64,000 bases of DNA, taken from an uncultured Lachnospiraceae bacterium. Lineage in GTDB: Bacteria > Bacillota > Clostridia > Lachnospirales > Lachnospiraceae. Shown here piece by piece: positions 63,628 through 64,000 of this stretch. Made by a program: the position numbers and the translations under genes. The notes beneath the pieces were generated by a model. The model was not told where the DNA came from. It searched no databases and saw only the letters and a program-made list of their open reading frames with translations. The number at the start of each line of letters is the position of its first letter. Positions within the stretch are counted from its first letter, which is position 1. The stretch lies in assembly GCA_947630805.1 (NCBI GenBank), contig CANRIV010000002.1, positions 1 to 64,000 of the forward strand. The letters run 5' to 3'.

Positions 63628-64000
63628 ATGGAAAATTATAGCATGCAGCTTCCAAACTATTCCATAGGAGATCAAGTGTATGATAAAATTCCGGAAATTT
63701 GTGAACCTTACGGAACGAAGGTAATTGCCATCGGGGGTCATAAAGCAATGAAAGCAGCGAGAGATAAGATTGAAAACGCCTGCAGAAATTCTAATTTGAA
63801 CATATTAGATTTTATCTGGTACGGCGGAGAAGCTTCTTATGAAAATGTAGAGCTGCTTATGGAAAATCCTGCAGTAAAGGAAGCGGATATGATTTTTTCC
63901 ATTGGAGGCGGAAAAGCAATCGATACAGGAAAATGCCTGGGAGTAAAGATTCAAAAACCGGTTTTTTCTTTTCCTACAATTTCATCAAACTGTTCTGCCT
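63628..64000 (+). CDS. Iron-type alcohol/glycerol dehydrogenase family, N-terminal part
   Basis: The gene starts with ATG at 63628 (AAAGGAGGAG ahead) and runs off the right edge after 124 codons. Readable features: IGDQVYDKIPEICEPYGTKVIAIGG (first NAD strand), AMKAARDKIENACRN, and IFSIGGGKAIDTGKCLG, the NAD glycine motif of this family, then FPTISSNCSA, where the metal region would follow. It is nearer to glycerol dehydrogenase than to butanol dehydrogenases in layout, but the metal ligands lie beyond the window. Confidence 0.88.
   Translation, partial: MENYSMQLPNYSIGDQVYDKIPEICEPYGTKVIAIGGHKAMKAARDKIENACRNSNLNILDFIWYGGEASYENVELLMENPAVKEADMIFSIGGGKAIDTGKCLGVKIQKPVFSFPTISSNCSA

Overview
The window looks like chromosome from an anaerobic, low-GC gut-type Clostridium relative, most likely Lachnospiraceae. 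This is inferred from AT-rich genes with strong AGGAGG ribosome sites, a primary sigma factor with an acidic N-terminus, oligoendopeptidase F, Rrf2-controlled Fe-S/cysteine genes, and large secreted proteins with Cys-rich, FN3-like, MBG-like and BspA-type LRR modules. No genus can be fixed from sequence alone.

Layout. (1) 1-6.76 kb, minus strand: a flavodoxin-centred redox cluster (DUF362 lipoprotein, two flavodoxins, MBL hydrolase, amidohydrolase) that is visibly more GC-rich than the rest and full of broken genes: aldo/keto reductase pieces, an iron-alcohol-dehydrogenase piece, a frameshifted DUF4405-SUMF1-flavodoxin gene and a decayed flavodoxin lipoprotein. One strong promoter with two copies of a perfect palindrome appears to drive it. 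(2) 7.1-14.4 kb: MarR regulator, PlsY and a diacylglycerol glycosyltransferase-like protein, then TetR, a heptad-repeat lipoprotein and an MMPL exporter. (3) 14.5-33.5 kb: housekeeping genes, including an acyltransferase, HAD phosphatase, CDF metal exporter, sigA, gltBD behind a promoter-terminator leader, a second acyltransferase with a G8 tract, signal peptidase I, endonuclease IV, an AEC transporter and PepF. (4) 33.7-46.1 kb: a surface/secretome locus with an XRE regulator, a 1355-residue Cys-repeat protein with 354-bp tandem repeats, a lipoprotein, a cell-wall-binding transglutaminase-like protein, a membrane-anchored helical protein, an acyltransferase and a 1370-residue multidomain protein. 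(5) 46.1-50.3 kb: AEC and DMT transporters, HAD hydrolase, YbaK and GNAT. (6) 50.39-52.73 kb: a degraded integrative element in a tRNA-Gly gene, bounded by a 39-bp direct repeat. It carries a broken integrase, a broken transposase, an orphan gene and a run of hairpins that could be an RNA gene. (7) 52.9-64 kb: an FN3-type secreted protein, PAP2 phosphatase, Rrf2 regulator, SleB-type hydrolase, then nifS-iscU-nadA-mnmA, cysK, metY and the start of an iron-type alcohol/glycerol dehydrogenase.

How genes work together. NifS and IscU supply sulfur and Fe-S clusters. NadA needs a 4Fe-4S cluster and MnmA needs persulfide sulfur, so their position after nifS-iscU is coherent. CysK and MetY make cysteine and homocysteine. 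The promoters of nifS and cysK share three copies of the dyad CCTA-N9-TAGG, and the nearby Rrf2 protein is the obvious candidate reader. The surface locus could build or modify a cell-wall layer, but nothing in the sequence proves that.
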